A DNA stretch of 64,000 nucleotides from Pseudomonas sp. SORT22 (GTDB taxonomy: Bacteria; Pseudomonadota; Gammaproteobacteria; Pseudomonadales; Pseudomonadaceae), in NCBI RefSeq assembly GCF_018417635.1, contig NZ_CP071007.1, forward strand, positions 1,612,501 through 1,676,500. Direction: 5' to 3'. A program made the position numbers and the translations under genes. Below the pieces are notes generated by a model. It was not told the DNA's origin. It searched no databases and was given only the letters and a program-made list of their open reading frames with translations. Shown here piece after piece: positions 35,590 through 44,716 of the stretch (the first letter of the stretch is position 1; every line of letters starts with the position of its first letter).

Positions 35590-35616
35590 AACGCGCCGCT
35601 TGTCGGCGCGTTTTTA
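35590..35616 (+). terminator. Rho-independent terminator between bolA-like gene and trhO
   Basis: ACGCGCCG - cttgt - CGGCGCGT followed by TTTTATTT, 30 bases after the bolA-family stop codon. A TAGAAT box at 35580-35585 lies immediately upstream; if that is a real promoter the hairpin would be in its leader. Confidence 0.85.
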
Positions 35617-35668
35617 TTTGGCATCCGGTCCGCCCTTTGCGAGGGCGACCACCTGGAGAAGTTACTGC

Positions 35669-36607
35669 ATGTCCCAAGCTATCGTCGTTGCGGCGCTGTA
35701 CAAATTCGTCACCCTGAAAGATTACCTCGAGCTGCGCGAGCCGCTGCTCGAGAGCATGATGGCCAATGGCATCAAGGGCACCTTGTTGCTGGCCGAGGAA
35801 GGTATCAACGGCACCGTCTCCGGTACCCGTGAAGGCATCGACGGCCTGCTGGCCTGGCTGCGCAGCGATGCGCGCCTGGTGGATATCGACCACAAAGAGT
35901 CCTACTGCGACGAACAGCCGTTCTACCGCACCAAGGTCAAGCTCAAGAAAGAGATCGTCACCCTTGGCGTGGCGGGCGTTGACCCGAACTACAAGGTCGG
36001 TACCTACGTCGAGCCCCAGGACTGGAACGCGCTGATCAGCGACCCTGAAGTGCTGCTGATCGACACCCGCAACGACTACGAAGTGGCGATCGGCACCTTC
36101 GAAGGCGCGATCGACCCCAAGACCACCACCTTCCGCGAGTTCCCCGAGTACATCAAGGCCAACTTCGACCCGGCCAAGCACAAGAAAGTGGCGATGTTCT
36201 GCACCGGCGGCATTCGTTGCGAAAAAGCCTCCAGCTATATGCTCGGCGAGGGTTTCGAAGAGGTCTATCATCTTAAGGGCGGGATCCTCAAATACCTCGA
36301 AGAGGTGCCACAGGATCAAAGCCGCTGGCAGGGCGACTGCTTCGTGTTCGACAACCGGGTCACCGTGCGTCACGACCTGACCGAGGGCGATTACGACCAG
36401 TGCCATGCCTGCCGCACCCCGATCAGCGTGGAAGACCGTGCGTCCGAGCACTACTCGCCAGGCATCAGCTGCCCGCATTGCTGGGACAGCCTGAGCGAAA
36501 AGACCCGGCGCAGCGCCATTGACCGGCAGAAGCAGATCGAACTGGCCAAGGCGCGCAATCAGCCTCACCCGATCGGTCACAACTACCGCAAAGCTGCCGA
36601 GGCCTGA
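35669..36607 (+). CDS. trhO: tRNA uridine(34) hydroxylase TrhO (rhodanese family)
   Basis: A 312-residue YceA/TrhO protein. The N-terminal ferredoxin-like domain ([20 protein letters not shown]) precedes a rhodanese domain (about 115-215) with the active loop [15 protein letters not shown], and a Cys-rich C-terminus ([19 protein letters not shown]) with two CxxC pairs. In E. coli TrhO performs the oxygen-dependent 5-hydroxylation of U34 on the way to cmo5U. The ATG at 35669 ([16 protein letters not shown]) is the family start. It is followed 3 bases later by an frnE-like gene, a probable operon. Confidence 0.93.
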   Translation: MSQAIVVAALYKFVTLKDYLELREPLLESMMANGIKGTLLLAEEGINGTVSGTREGIDGLLAWLRSDARLVDIDHKESYCDEQPFYRTKVKLKKEIVTLGVAGVDPNYKVGTYVEPQDWNALISDPEVLLIDTRNDYEVAIGTFEGAIDPKTTTFREFPEYIKANFDPAKHKKVAMFCTGGIRCEKASSYMLGEGFEEVYHLKGGILKYLEEVPQDQSRWQGDCFVFDNRVTVRHDLTEGDYDQCHACRTPISVEDRASEHYSPGISCPHCWDSLSEKTRRSAIDRQKQIELAKARNQPHPIGHNYRKAAEA

Positions 36608-36610
36608 TTG

Positions 36611-37243
36611 ATGTCCGCACGCCTGCTGTATGTGATGGACCCGATGTGCTCATGGTGCTGGGGCTTTGCCCCGGTCGCCGAGGCCCTGATCGCCCAGGCA
36701 CAGGCGGCGGGCGTGCCGACCCGGGTGGTGCTCGGCGGCCTGCGTTCCGGCAGCCGTGCGCTGGATGCCTCGACCCGCGGCTACATCCTTGATCACTGGC
36801 AGGCGGTACACGACGCCACCGGGCAGGATTTTCAATTCGAAGGCGCACTGCCTGACGGTTTTGTCTACGACACCGAGCCTGCCTGTCGGGCCCTGGTCAC
36901 CGCCCGTAGCCTTGACCCGCAATACGTGGGTGCCTTGCTCAAGCTGATCCAGCAGGCCTTCTACCAGCGCGGCGAAGACGTCACTCGTGCGCCCTTGCTG
37001 GTAGAACTGGCCGAGCAGGCCGGTTACCAGCGCGCCGCCTTTGCCGAAGCCTTTACCAGCGCCGAACAGCGCGCGGCCACGGCGGCGGACTTCACCTGGG
37101 TCCAGGACCTGGGCATTGCCGGTTTCCCGACCCTGCTGGCCGAACGCAATGGCCAGCTGGCCTTGCTGACCAATGGCTATCAAGCCCTCGAATCGCTTGA
37201 GCCGCTGCTCGGCCGCTGGCTGCAGCAGGCCGCCTGTGCTTGA
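36611..37243 (+). CDS. DsbA-family (FrnE-like) thiol oxidoreductase
   Basis: A 210-residue thioredoxin-fold protein with the active-site motif CSWC at residues 13-16 (MDPMCSWCWGFAPVAEA) and the cis-Pro loop GIAGFPTLLAERN near 165-177. There is no signal peptide, so it is a cytoplasmic DsbA-like protein of the FrnE group, perhaps a disulfide isomerase or 2-hydroxychromene-2-carboxylate-isomerase-like enzyme. It starts 3 bases after trhO and its 3' end overlaps the ABC exporter gene by 8 bases. Confidence 0.87.
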   Translation: MSARLLYVMDPMCSWCWGFAPVAEALIAQAQAAGVPTRVVLGGLRSGSRALDASTRGYILDHWQAVHDATGQDFQFEGALPDGFVYDTEPACRALVTARSLDPQYVGALLKLIQQAFYQRGEDVTRAPLLVELAEQAGYQRAAFAEAFTSAEQRAATAADFTWVQDLGIAGFPTLLAERNGQLALLTNGYQALESLEPLLGRWLQQAACA

Positions 37244-39068
37244 CCTGCCGGGTTCACCCGACCCGGTACCAGGGCCAGGCCCTGTGCATGCTGATCGCTT
37301 GAGCTGGGCAGAAATCCGCCGCCTGGCCCTGCGCCATAAAAAAGCCCTGTGGATCGCCAACGGCGTGGCCGTGCTGGCGGCGTTGTGCAGTGTGCCGATC
37401 CCCTTGCTGCTGCCGTTGCTGGTTGACGAAGTGCTGCTCGGCCATGGCGATGCCGCGCTCAAATGGATGAACCAGTTCCTGCCCGGCAACTGGCAGGTTG
37501 CTGGTGGCTACATCGGCCTGATGCTGGTATTCACCCTGACCCTGCGCTGCGCCGCCCTGGCCTTCAACGTGGTGCAGGCCAAGCTGTTCGCCGGCCTTGC
37601 CAAAGACATCGTCTACCGCTTGCGCATTCGCCTGATCGAGCGCCTCAAGCACATTTCCCTGAGTGAATACGAAAGTCTGGGCAGCGGTACCGTGACCACC
37701 CACCTGGTCACCGACCTGGACACCCTCGACAAGTTCGTCGGCGAAACCCTCAGCCGCTTCCTGGTGGCCATGCTGACCCTGACCGGCACCGCCGCCATCC
37801 TTATGTGGATGCACTGGAAGCTGGCGTTGCTGATCCTGCTGTTCAACCCCTTGGTGATCTTCGCCACGGTGCAGTTGGGCAAGCGGGTCAAGCACCTGAA
37901 GAAGCTTGAGAACGACAGCACCTCGCGCTTCACCCAGGCGCTGACCGAGACCCTCGACGCGATCCAGGAAATCCGTGCCAGCAACCGCCAGGGCTATTTC
38001 CTCGGCCGCCTTGGCCTGCGCGCCCAGGAGGTACGCAACTACGCCGTCGCCTCGCAGTGGAAAAGCGACGCGAGCGGGCGTGCCAGCGGCTTGCTGTTCC
38101 AGTTCGGCATCGACATTTTCCGCGCCGCGGCGATGCTCACGGTGCTGTTCTCCGACCTCTCGATCGGGCAGATGCTGGCGGTGTTCAGCTACCTGTGGTT
38201 CATGATCGGCCCGGTCGAGCAACTGCTCAACCTGCAATACGCCTACTACGCCGCTGGCGGCGCCCTGAGCCGGCTCAACGAGCTGCTGGCGCGGGCCGAC
38301 GAGCCGCAATACCCCGGTGGCATCGACCCGTTCAAGGGCCGCGACACTGTCGGCATCGAGGTGCAGGGCCTGCGCTTTGCCTACAACGACGAGCCGGTGC
38401 TCGACCAGCTCAACCTGTCGATTGCCCCCGGCGAAAAGGTCGCCATCGTCGGCGCCAGTGGCGGTGGCAAGAGCACCCTGGTGCAACTGCTGCTGGGCCT
38501 GTACAGCGCCCAGGCCGGGACCATCCGCTTTGGTGGCTCGACCCTGCAGGAAATCGGCCTGGAAACCCTGCGCGAGCATGTTGCGGTGGTACTCCAGCAC
38601 CCGTCGCTGTTCAACGACACGGTGCGCGCCAACCTGACCATGGGCCGCGACTGCAGCGATGATGCCTGCTGGCAGGCGCTGAACATCGCCCAGCTCGACG
38701 CTACCATCGCCGCCTTGCCGCAAGGCCTGGACAGCGTGGTTGGTCGCTCCGGGGTGCGTTTGTCCGGTGGCCAGCGTCAGCGCCTGGCCATTGCGCGGAT
38801 GGTGCTGGCCGAGCCCAAGGTGGTGATTCTCGACGAGGCCACCTCGGCCCTGGATGCGGCCACCGAATACAACTTGCACCAGGCCCTGACCCGTTTTCTC
38901 AGCGCCCGCACCACGCTGATCATTGCCCACCGCCTGTCGGCGGTGAAGCAGGCCGACCGGGTGCTGGTGTTTGACGGCGGCCATGTCGCCGAGGACGGCG
39001 ATCACCAGCAATTGATCGCCGAAGGTGGCTTGTACGCCAAGCTGTACGGCCATTTGCAACAGAGTTAG
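37236..39068 (+). CDS. ABC exporter, fused membrane and ATP-binding domains
   Basis: A 610-residue half-size exporter. Six transmembrane helices lie between about 40 and 330, with the ATPase domain behind them: Walker A GASGGGKST near 409-417, signature LSGGQRQRLAIARM near 509-522, Walker B VVILDEATSALD near 529-540 and H-loop IIAHRLS near 563-569. It would work as a homodimer in the MsbA/lipid-or-peptide exporter class; the cargo is unknown. The GTG start at 37236 overlaps the frnE-like gene by 8 bases, suggesting coupled translation. Confidence 0.87.
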   Translation: MLDLPGSPDPVPGPGPVHADRLSWAEIRRLALRHKKALWIANGVAVLAALCSVPIPLLLPLLVDEVLLGHGDAALKWMNQFLPGNWQVAGGYIGLMLVFTLTLRCAALAFNVVQAKLFAGLAKDIVYRLRIRLIERLKHISLSEYESLGSGTVTTHLVTDLDTLDKFVGETLSRFLVAMLTLTGTAAILMWMHWKLALLILLFNPLVIFATVQLGKRVKHLKKLENDSTSRFTQALTETLDAIQEIRASNRQGYFLGRLGLRAQEVRNYAVASQWKSDASGRASGLLFQFGIDIFRAAAMLTVLFSDLSIGQMLAVFSYLWFMIGPVEQLLNLQYAYYAAGGALSRLNELLARADEPQYPGGIDPFKGRDTVGIEVQGLRFAYNDEPVLDQLNLSIAPGEKVAIVGASGGGKSTLVQLLLGLYSAQAGTIRFGGSTLQEIGLETLREHVAVVLQHPSLFNDTVRANLTMGRDCSDDACWQALNIAQLDATIAALPQGLDSVVGRSGVRLSGGQRQRLAIARMVLAEPKVVILDEATSALDAATEYNLHQALTRFLSARTTLIIAHRLSAVKQADRVLVFDGGHVAEDGDHQQLIAEGGLYAKLYGHLQQS

Positions 39069-39173
39069 GGCAAATTGGTTAGCAAGTGAGAAAAGCTCTG
39101 CAGGATTAATGGCAAATAGCCTAGGCTGTGCTTTGGTAGGTGGGATTCATCCGGCTCTGTTGCAAGGGACCTC

Positions 39174-41630
39174 ATGAAGCGAAAACGGACTCTCGAAGCG
39201 CCAAAGTTGTTGGGCATTATCTGGCCATTTGTTGCTGTGGTGCTGTTTCAGGCCTTGCTCGGGAGCATCAGCCTGTACGCGCTGTCGGCAGTGCGTGGTT
39301 ATGTGGCGGGCGAGAGCCTGTGGTCCAAGGGCCAGAAAGACGCCATCTATTACCTCAATCAATACGCTGACAGCCGCGACGAGGCGGTCTTCAAGAAGTA
39401 TCGCAAGGCCATCGCCGTGCCCCAGGGCGGCCATGACCTGCGTGTAGCCCTCGACTTGCCGAGCCCGGATATCGACGCCGCGCGCCGTGGCATCCTCCAG
39501 GGCGGCAACCATCCCGACGACGTTTCCAGCGTGATCTGGCTGTACCTGAACTTTCATCAGGTCAGCTATATGCAAAAGGCCATCGAGCTGTGGGCAGTCG
39601 GTGACGGATTTCTGCGCCAGCTGGACGAAGTGGCCGAGCAGATGCACAGCGGTTTTCGCACCGGCCAGGCCGACGCCCGCAGCGTTGCCGGCTGGAAGGC
39701 GCAGATTGCCGCGATCAACGATGCCGTGACCCCGGCCGCGCGGGCGTTCAGCGATGCCCTGGGCGAAGGCTCGCGGATGTTGCTGCGGGTGCTGCTGGTC
39801 ACTAACCTCGCTACTGCATTGTTTCTGATTGCCCTGGCCTGGATGCGCTCGAGCAAGCTGCTGGCCCAGCGCCAGGCCTTTGCCAATGCCCTTGAGGTGG
39901 AGAAGGAGCGGGCGCAGATCACCCTCGAATCGATCGGCGATGGCGTGATCACCACCGATGTCGAAGGCTGCATCGCCTACATGAACCCGGCCGCCGAGCA
40001 GTTGACCCACTGGCATGCCGCCCAGGCCCAGGGCCTGCCGCTGGCGGCGCTGTTCAGCCTGCTCGACGAGAACGCCGAAAAAGACAGCCTGACCCTGGTC
40101 GAGCGCGTGCTTGAAGGTGGCCTCAAGGGTGGCAGCGAACACACCAAGCTGATCCAGCGCCTGGACGGCAGCACCGTGTCAGTGACGCTGGTGGGCGCGC
40201 CGATCATGGCCGAAGGCAAGGTCAGCGGTATTGTCCTGGTGCTGCACGACATGACCCAGGAACGCCAGTACATCGCCAACCTGTCCTGGCAGGCGACTCA
40301 CGACGCCCTGACTGGCCTGGCCAACCGTCGCGAGTTCGAATATCGCCTGGAGCTGGCGCTCAACGCCATGGCGCGCAAGCCGGCACGGCATTCACTGATG
40401 TTCCTCGACCTGGACCAGTTCAAGCTGGTCAACGATACCTGCGGCCATGCCGCTGGCGATGAACTGCTGCGCCATATCTGTGCGGTGCTCCAGGCCGGCC
40501 TGCGCGAAGGCGACACCCTGGCGCGGCTGGGCGGCGACGAGTTCGGCATCCTCCTCGAAAACTGCCCGCAGGAGCAGGCCGAGCGCATTGCCGAGAGCTT
40601 GCGCCAGGCCGTGCAGAGCCTGCATTTCGTCTGGAAAGGGCGACCGTTCATGACCACCGTGAGCCTGGGCCTGGTGCATATCGCCCAGGGCCCGACCACC
40701 CTCGAAGCTTCGCTGCGGGCCGCCGACATGGCCTGCTACATGGCCAAGGAGAAGGGCCGCAACCGCGTACAGGTGTACCACGCCGACGACAGCGAGCTGT
40801 CCATGCGCTTTGGCGAGATGGCCTGGATCCAGCGCCTGCACGTGGCCCTGGAAGAAAACCGCTTCTGCCTGTATGCCCAGGAAATTGCCGCCCTCGGCCC
40901 CCATGAGGGCGCCGGGCATATCGAGATTCTGCTGCGCCTGCATGACGAGAGCGGGCGCATTATTCTGCCCGACAGCTTCATCCCCGCCGCCGAGCGCTAT
41001 GGCCTGATGACTGCGCTGGACCGCTGGGTGGTGCGCAGTGTGTTCAAGGTCATCCGCCAGTGCCTGGACGAGCAGCGCGAAGGCCCGTTGGCCATGTGCG
41101 CGATCAACCTGTCGGGCAGCAGTATTGGTGACGACAAGTTCCTTGAATACCTGCAACGGCTGTTCAGCGAGTTCGCCATTCCGCCGCACATGATTTGTTT
41201 CGAAATAACCGAAACCAGCGCCATCGCCAACCTTGGCAGCGCCATTCGCTTTATCAACGAGCTCAAGGGCCTAGGTTGCCGTTTCTCGCTGGACGACTTT
41301 TGCGCCGGTATGTCGTCGTTCGCTTATTTGAAGCATTTGCCTGTAGACTTTCTGAAAATCGACGGAAGTTTTGTCAAGGACATGCTCGATGACCCGATCA
41401 ACCGGGCCATGGTCGAGGTGATCAATCACATCGGTCACGTGATGGGCAAACGCACCATTGCCGAGTTTGTCGAAACCCCGTTGATCGAGCAGGCCCTGCA
41501 GGAAATTGGCGTCGACTACGCCCAGGGATACCTGATCGAGCGGCCACAGGTGTTCACCTGTGACAGCTTGCAGCGCAAACGGATTGCTGCAAGGCCCCTG
41601 TTGTTCAAGGCGCCGGGGACCTTTCGCTGA
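39174..41630 (+). CDS. Membrane-bound PAS-GGDEF-EAL cyclic-di-GMP enzyme
   Basis: An 818-residue protein. Two membrane helices (about 12-36 and 203-224) enclose a periplasmic sensor of about 165 residues; a PAS domain (250-365, ITLESIGDGVITTDVEGCI) is followed by GGDEF (370-530) and EAL (550-805) domains. GGDEF is intact at 453-457, with a product-inhibition site REGD at 444-447 exactly five residues upstream. The EAL signature reads EIL (584-586), but the catalytic Glu, INLSG Asn, EITET, SLDDFCAG Asp pair and YAQGYL Gln are kept, so phosphodiesterase activity is plausible. Hence synthesis and breakdown of c-di-GMP are both possible. Confidence 0.9.
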   Translation: MKRKRTLEAPKLLGIIWPFVAVVLFQALLGSISLYALSAVRGYVAGESLWSKGQKDAIYYLNQYADSRDEAVFKKYRKAIAVPQGGHDLRVALDLPSPDIDAARRGILQGGNHPDDVSSVIWLYLNFHQVSYMQKAIELWAVGDGFLRQLDEVAEQMHSGFRTGQADARSVAGWKAQIAAINDAVTPAARAFSDALGEGSRMLLRVLLVTNLATALFLIALAWMRSSKLLAQRQAFANALEVEKERAQITLESIGDGVITTDVEGCIAYMNPAAEQLTHWHAAQAQGLPLAALFSLLDENAEKDSLTLVERVLEGGLKGGSEHTKLIQRLDGSTVSVTLVGAPIMAEGKVSGIVLVLHDMTQERQYIANLSWQATHDALTGLANRREFEYRLELALNAMARKPARHSLMFLDLDQFKLVNDTCGHAAGDELLRHICAVLQAGLREGDTLARLGGDEFGILLENCPQEQAERIAESLRQAVQSLHFVWKGRPFMTTVSLGLVHIAQGPTTLEASLRAADMACYMAKEKGRNRVQVYHADDSELSMRFGEMAWIQRLHVALEENRFCLYAQEIAALGPHEGAGHIEILLRLHDESGRIILPDSFIPAAERYGLMTALDRWVVRSVFKVIRQCLDEQREGPLAMCAINLSGSSIGDDKFLEYLQRLFSEFAIPPHMICFEITETSAIANLGSAIRFINELKGLGCRFSLDDFCAGMSSFAYLKHLPVDFLKIDGSFVKDMLDDPINRAMVEVINHIGHVMGKRTIAEFVETPLIEQALQEIGVDYAQGYLIERPQVFTCDSLQRKRIAARPLLFKAPGTFR

Positions 41631-41666
41631 GATCCACCGATAATCACAAGGAACAAGGAGCTGACA

Positions 41667-42461
41667 GTGATTGACGCGTTCATACGTACTGGTCCATTGA
41701 TGGACCCCAGCAGTTACCCGCTTTGGGCCCAGCAGTTGATCAAGGACTGCAGCGAGAGCAAGCGTCGGGTGGTGGAGCACGAGCTTTATCAACGCATGCG
41801 CGATGGCCGCCTCAGTGGCCGGACCATGCGCCAGTACCTGATCGGCGGCTGGCCGGTGGTCGAGCAGTTCTCGCTGTACATGGCCAAGAACCTCACCAAG
41901 ACCCAGTACGCCCGCCACCCTGGTGAAGACATGGCGCGGCGCTGGCTGATGCGCAACATCCGTGTCGAACTCAACCACGCCGATTACTGGCGGTTCTGGG
42001 CCCAGGCCCATGGCGTCAGCCTCGAAGAGCTGCAGGCGCAGGAAGTTCCCAGCGAACTCAATGCCCTCAGCGACTGGTGCTGGCACACCTGTGCGACCGA
42101 TGCGCTGGTAGTGGCGATTGCCGCCACCAACTACGCCATCGAAGGCGCAACCGGCGAGTGGTCGGCGGTGGTGTGCTCAACCGGTGTCTATGCCCAGGGC
42201 TTCCCGGAAGAGGGTCGCAAGCGCGCCATGAAATGGCTGAAGATGCACGCCCAGTACGATGACGCGCACCCGTGGGAGGCTTTGGAGATCGTCTGCACCC
42301 TGGCCGGCAACAACCCGTCGGCGGCGCTGCAAACCGAACTGCGCCGGGCCGTCTGCAAGAGCTACGACTATATGTTCCTGTTCCTTGAACGCTGCATGCA
42401 ACAAGAACAGGAACAGCGCCAGCAGCCCGCCCGGGCCCGGGCGGAGCTGGCCGAGGGCTGA
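41667..42461 (+). CDS. TenA/PqqC-like haem-oxygenase-fold protein
   Basis: A 264-residue all-helical protein related to PqqC and TenA. Matching segments are LIKDCSESKRRVVEHELYQRM near 30-50, WPVVEQFSLYMAKNL near 62-76, and ELNHADYWRFWAQAHGV near 102-118, with conserved Glu/His residues that in some relatives bind a di-metal centre. Pseudomonas members are usually labelled TenA-family transcriptional regulator, but no DNA-binding domain is visible. The GTG start at 41667 has a strong CAAGGAG ribosome binding site. It directly follows the GGDEF/EAL gene (36-base gap), suggesting co-transcription. Confidence 0.75.
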   Translation: MIDAFIRTGPLMDPSSYPLWAQQLIKDCSESKRRVVEHELYQRMRDGRLSGRTMRQYLIGGWPVVEQFSLYMAKNLTKTQYARHPGEDMARRWLMRNIRVELNHADYWRFWAQAHGVSLEELQAQEVPSELNALSDWCWHTCATDALVVAIAATNYAIEGATGEWSAVVCSTGVYAQGFPEEGRKRAMKWLKMHAQYDDAHPWEALEIVCTLAGNNPSAALQTELRRAVCKSYDYMFLFLERCMQQEQEQRQQPARARAELAEG

Positions 42462-42463
42462 GC

Positions 42464-43204
42464 TTACTGGGCGTTGAACGCCTGGCCGTTGATGCCGGTG
42501 CTGTCCGGGCCCATCAGGTACAGGTAAACCGGCATGATCTGCTCTGGCAGCGGATTGTTTTCCGGTGTTTCTGCAGGGTAGGCCTGGGCGCGCATGCTGG
42601 TGCGGGTGGCGCCCGGGTTGACACTGTTGGCCCGCACCGGCGCCACCCCTTCAAGCTCGTCGGCGAGGGTCTGCATCAGACCCTCGGTGGCGAACTTCGA
42701 CACTCCATAGGCACCCCAGTAGGCCCGGCCTTTGCGCCCGACGCTGCTGGAGGTGAAGATCACCGAGGCATCGGCCGACAGCTTGAGCAGCGGCAGCAGG
42801 GTGCTGGTGAGCATGAACATGGCATTGACGTTGATCTGCATCACGCGCATGAAGTTGTCGCCCGAGAGCTGCTCCAGCGGCGTGCGCGGGCCGATGATCG
42901 AGGCGTTGTGCAACAGGCCGTCGATATGCCCGAACTCGGCTTCGATCATCGCCGCCAGTTCGTCGTACTGGTGCGGCAGGGCGGTTTCCAGGTTGAACGG
43001 GATGACCGCAGGCTTGGGGTGGCCGGCCGCTTCGATCTCGTCGTAGACCTGGCTCAGGTTGGCTTCGGTCTTGCCCAGCAGCAAGACGGTGGCGCCATGG
43101 GCGGCATAGCTCTTGGCCGCGGCCGCACCGATGCCGCGACCGGCACCGGTGACCAGGATGGTCCGGCCCTTGAGCAGGTCGGGGCGGGCAGAGTAATCGA
43201 ACAT
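42464..43204 (-). CDS. YciK-type short-chain dehydrogenase
   Basis: A 246-residue SDR of the YciK group. Motifs: TGAGRGIG near residues 20-27, NAS (HNASIIGP) near 100, Ser in FTSSSVGRKG near 151, and YGVSK near 165-169. Probably NADP-dependent; the natural substrate is unknown. It ends 3 bases from the convergent TenA/PqqC-like gene. Upstream lies a short REP hairpin and then mupP, so it may be the last gene of the ubiG-mupP-yciK series. Confidence 0.9.
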   Translation of the reverse strand: MFDYSARPDLLKGRTILVTGAGRGIGAAAAKSYAAHGATVLLLGKTEANLSQVYDEIEAAGHPKPAVIPFNLETALPHQYDELAAMIEAEFGHIDGLLHNASIIGPRTPLEQLSGDNFMRVMQINVNAMFMLTSTLLPLLKLSADASVIFTSSSVGRKGRAYWGAYGVSKFATEGLMQTLADELEGVAPVRANSVNPGATRTSMRAQAYPAETPENNPLPEQIMPVYLYLMGPDSTGINGQAFNAQ

Positions 43205-43235
43205 GGGGTTACCTCCTGGAAATGGGTGTGACTTA

Positions 43236-43270
43236 ATCGCGGGGCTGTGGGAGCGGGCTTGCCCCGCGAT
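43236..43270. repeat. Minimal REP hairpin variant
   Basis: ATCGCGGGGC (43236-43245) and GCCCCGCGAT (43261-43270) form a 10-bp stem; the loop contains GTGGGAGCGGG, the inner half of the REP arms. Located between mupP and the yciK-type gene. Confidence 0.85.
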
Positions 43271-43282
43271 GCGTGTCTGAAA

Positions 43283-43954
43283 TCAGCAGCCGCAAAGCGC
43301 GTTGTCGAGCACCTTGCGCAGCTCCAGCGGATGGTCGACCACCACATCCGCACCCCAGTTGTTGGGGTTGTCATCTGGATGAATATAGCCGTAGCGCACC
43401 GCAGCAGTACGGGTGCCGGCATCGCGGCCCGACTCGATGTCGCGCAGGTCGTCGCCGACGAACAGCACGCTGGCCGGGTCCAGGTTGAGGGTCTTGCAGG
43501 CGAGGATCAGCGGCTCGGGGTCTGGCTTGCTGTTCTTCACGTGGTCCGGGCAGATCAACAGCGCCGAACGCTCGCTCAGACCCAGTCGCTGCATGATTGG
43601 CTCGGCGAAGCGCACCGGCTTGTTGGTGACCACGCCCCAGATCAGCTTGCCTTTCTCGATGTCGGCCAGCAGTTCGGCCATGCCGTCGTAGAGCTTGCTA
43701 TGCACCGCGCAACCTTGCTGGTAACGCTCGAGGAATTCCAGGCGCAAGGCCTCGAAGCCTTCGTCCTCGGGGTCGAGGTTGAAGGTCACCGAGACCATGG
43801 CCTTGGCACCGCCCGAGACGACGTCGCGAATTTTCTGGTCTTCGATTGCCGGCAGGCCGCGCTCGGCGAGCATGGCCTGGCAGATGGCGATGAAGTCCGG
43901 CGCCGTGTCGAGCAGGGTGCCGTCCATGTCGAAAAGTACCGCTCGCAAACGCAT
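43283..43954 (-). CDS. mupP: HAD phosphatase MupP (N-acetylmuramic acid 6-phosphate phosphatase)
   Basis: A 223-residue HAD-superfamily phosphatase. The four motifs are intact: DMDGTLLD at residues 9-16, VVTNKP near 108-113, NSKPDPEP near 141-148 and [10 protein letters not shown] near 163-172. Earlier annotations call this a phosphoglycolate phosphatase (Gph). In Pseudomonas the gene beside ubiG is MupP, which dephosphorylates MurNAc-6-phosphate in the peptidoglycan recycling route that bypasses de novo UDP-MurNAc synthesis and affects fosfomycin and beta-lactam resistance. It starts 2 bases after the ubiG stop codon. Confidence 0.9.
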   Translation of the reverse strand: MRLRAVLFDMDGTLLDTAPDFIAICQAMLAERGLPAIEDQKIRDVVSGGAKAMVSVTFNLDPEDEGFEALRLEFLERYQQGCAVHSKLYDGMAELLADIEKGKLIWGVVTNKPVRFAEPIMQRLGLSERSALLICPDHVKNSKPDPEPLILACKTLNLDPASVLFVGDDLRDIESGRDAGTRTAAVRYGYIHPDDNPNNWGADVVVDHPLELRKVLDNALCGC

Positions 43955-43956
43955 GC

Positions 43957-44655
43957 TTATTCCTCGCGCAGGGTCTGGATCATGTAGTTGACGTCAACAT
44001 CGTTGGCCAGCTTGTAATGCTTGGTCAGCGGGTTGTAGGTCAGGCCGGTGATGTCCTTGACGGTCAGGCCGGCGTCGCGGCTCCAGGCGCCGAGCTCGGA
44101 CGGGCGGATGAATTTCTTGAAGTCATGGGTGCCGCGCGGCAGCAGCTTCATGATGTATTCGGCGCCGATGATGGCGAACAGGTAGGCCTTGGGGTTGCGG
44201 TTGATGGTCGAGAGGAACACCTGGCCACCGGGCTTGACCATACGGAAGCACGCGCGAATTACTGAGGAAGGGTCTGGCACGTGCTCGAGCATTTCAAGGC
44301 AGGTGACCACGTCGAACTGCTCGGGCATCTCTTCGGCCAGGGCCTCGGCAGTGATCTGCCGGTACTCGACGTTGACCCCGGACTCGAGCTGATGCAGCTG
44401 GGCCACGGCCAGCGGCGCCTCACCCATGTCGATACCGGTCACAGTGGCGCCGCGCAGGGCCATCGCTTCGCTGAGGATGCCGCCGCCACAGCCGATGTCG
44501 AGGACCTTCTTGCCGGCCAGCTTGACCCGCTCGTCGATCCAGTTGACCCGCAGCGGGTTGATGTCGTGCAGTGGCTTGAACTCGCTTTCGCGGTCCCACC
44601 AGCGGTGGGCCAGGGCTTCGAACTTGGCGATTTCGGCGTGGTCGACGTTGCTCAT
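43957..44655 (-). CDS. ubiG: Ubiquinone biosynthesis O-methyltransferase UbiG
   Basis: A 232-residue SAM-dependent methyltransferase performing both O-methylations of ubiquinone synthesis. Typical start [24 protein letters not shown] motif [16 protein letters not shown] near 49-64, and [11 protein letters not shown] near 115-125 are present. The ATG at 44653-44655 is the family start; the frame stays open further upstream without homology. It lies between mtaD (61 bases upstream) and mupP (2 bases downstream). Confidence 0.95.
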   Translation of the reverse strand: MSNVDHAEIAKFEALAHRWWDRESEFKPLHDINPLRVNWIDERVKLAGKKVLDIGCGGGILSEAMALRGATVTGIDMGEAPLAVAQLHQLESGVNVEYRQITAEALAEEMPEQFDVVTCLEMLEHVPDPSSVIRACFRMVKPGGQVFLSTINRNPKAYLFAIIGAEYIMKLLPRGTHDFKKFIRPSELGAWSRDAGLTVKDITGLTYNPLTKHYKLANDVDVNYMIQTLREE

Positions 44656-44716
44656 GGAACAGTCCTCTGAAACTTGGATAATTTGCTTTTGCCCGCCAGC
44701 ACTGGCTGCCGGACGT

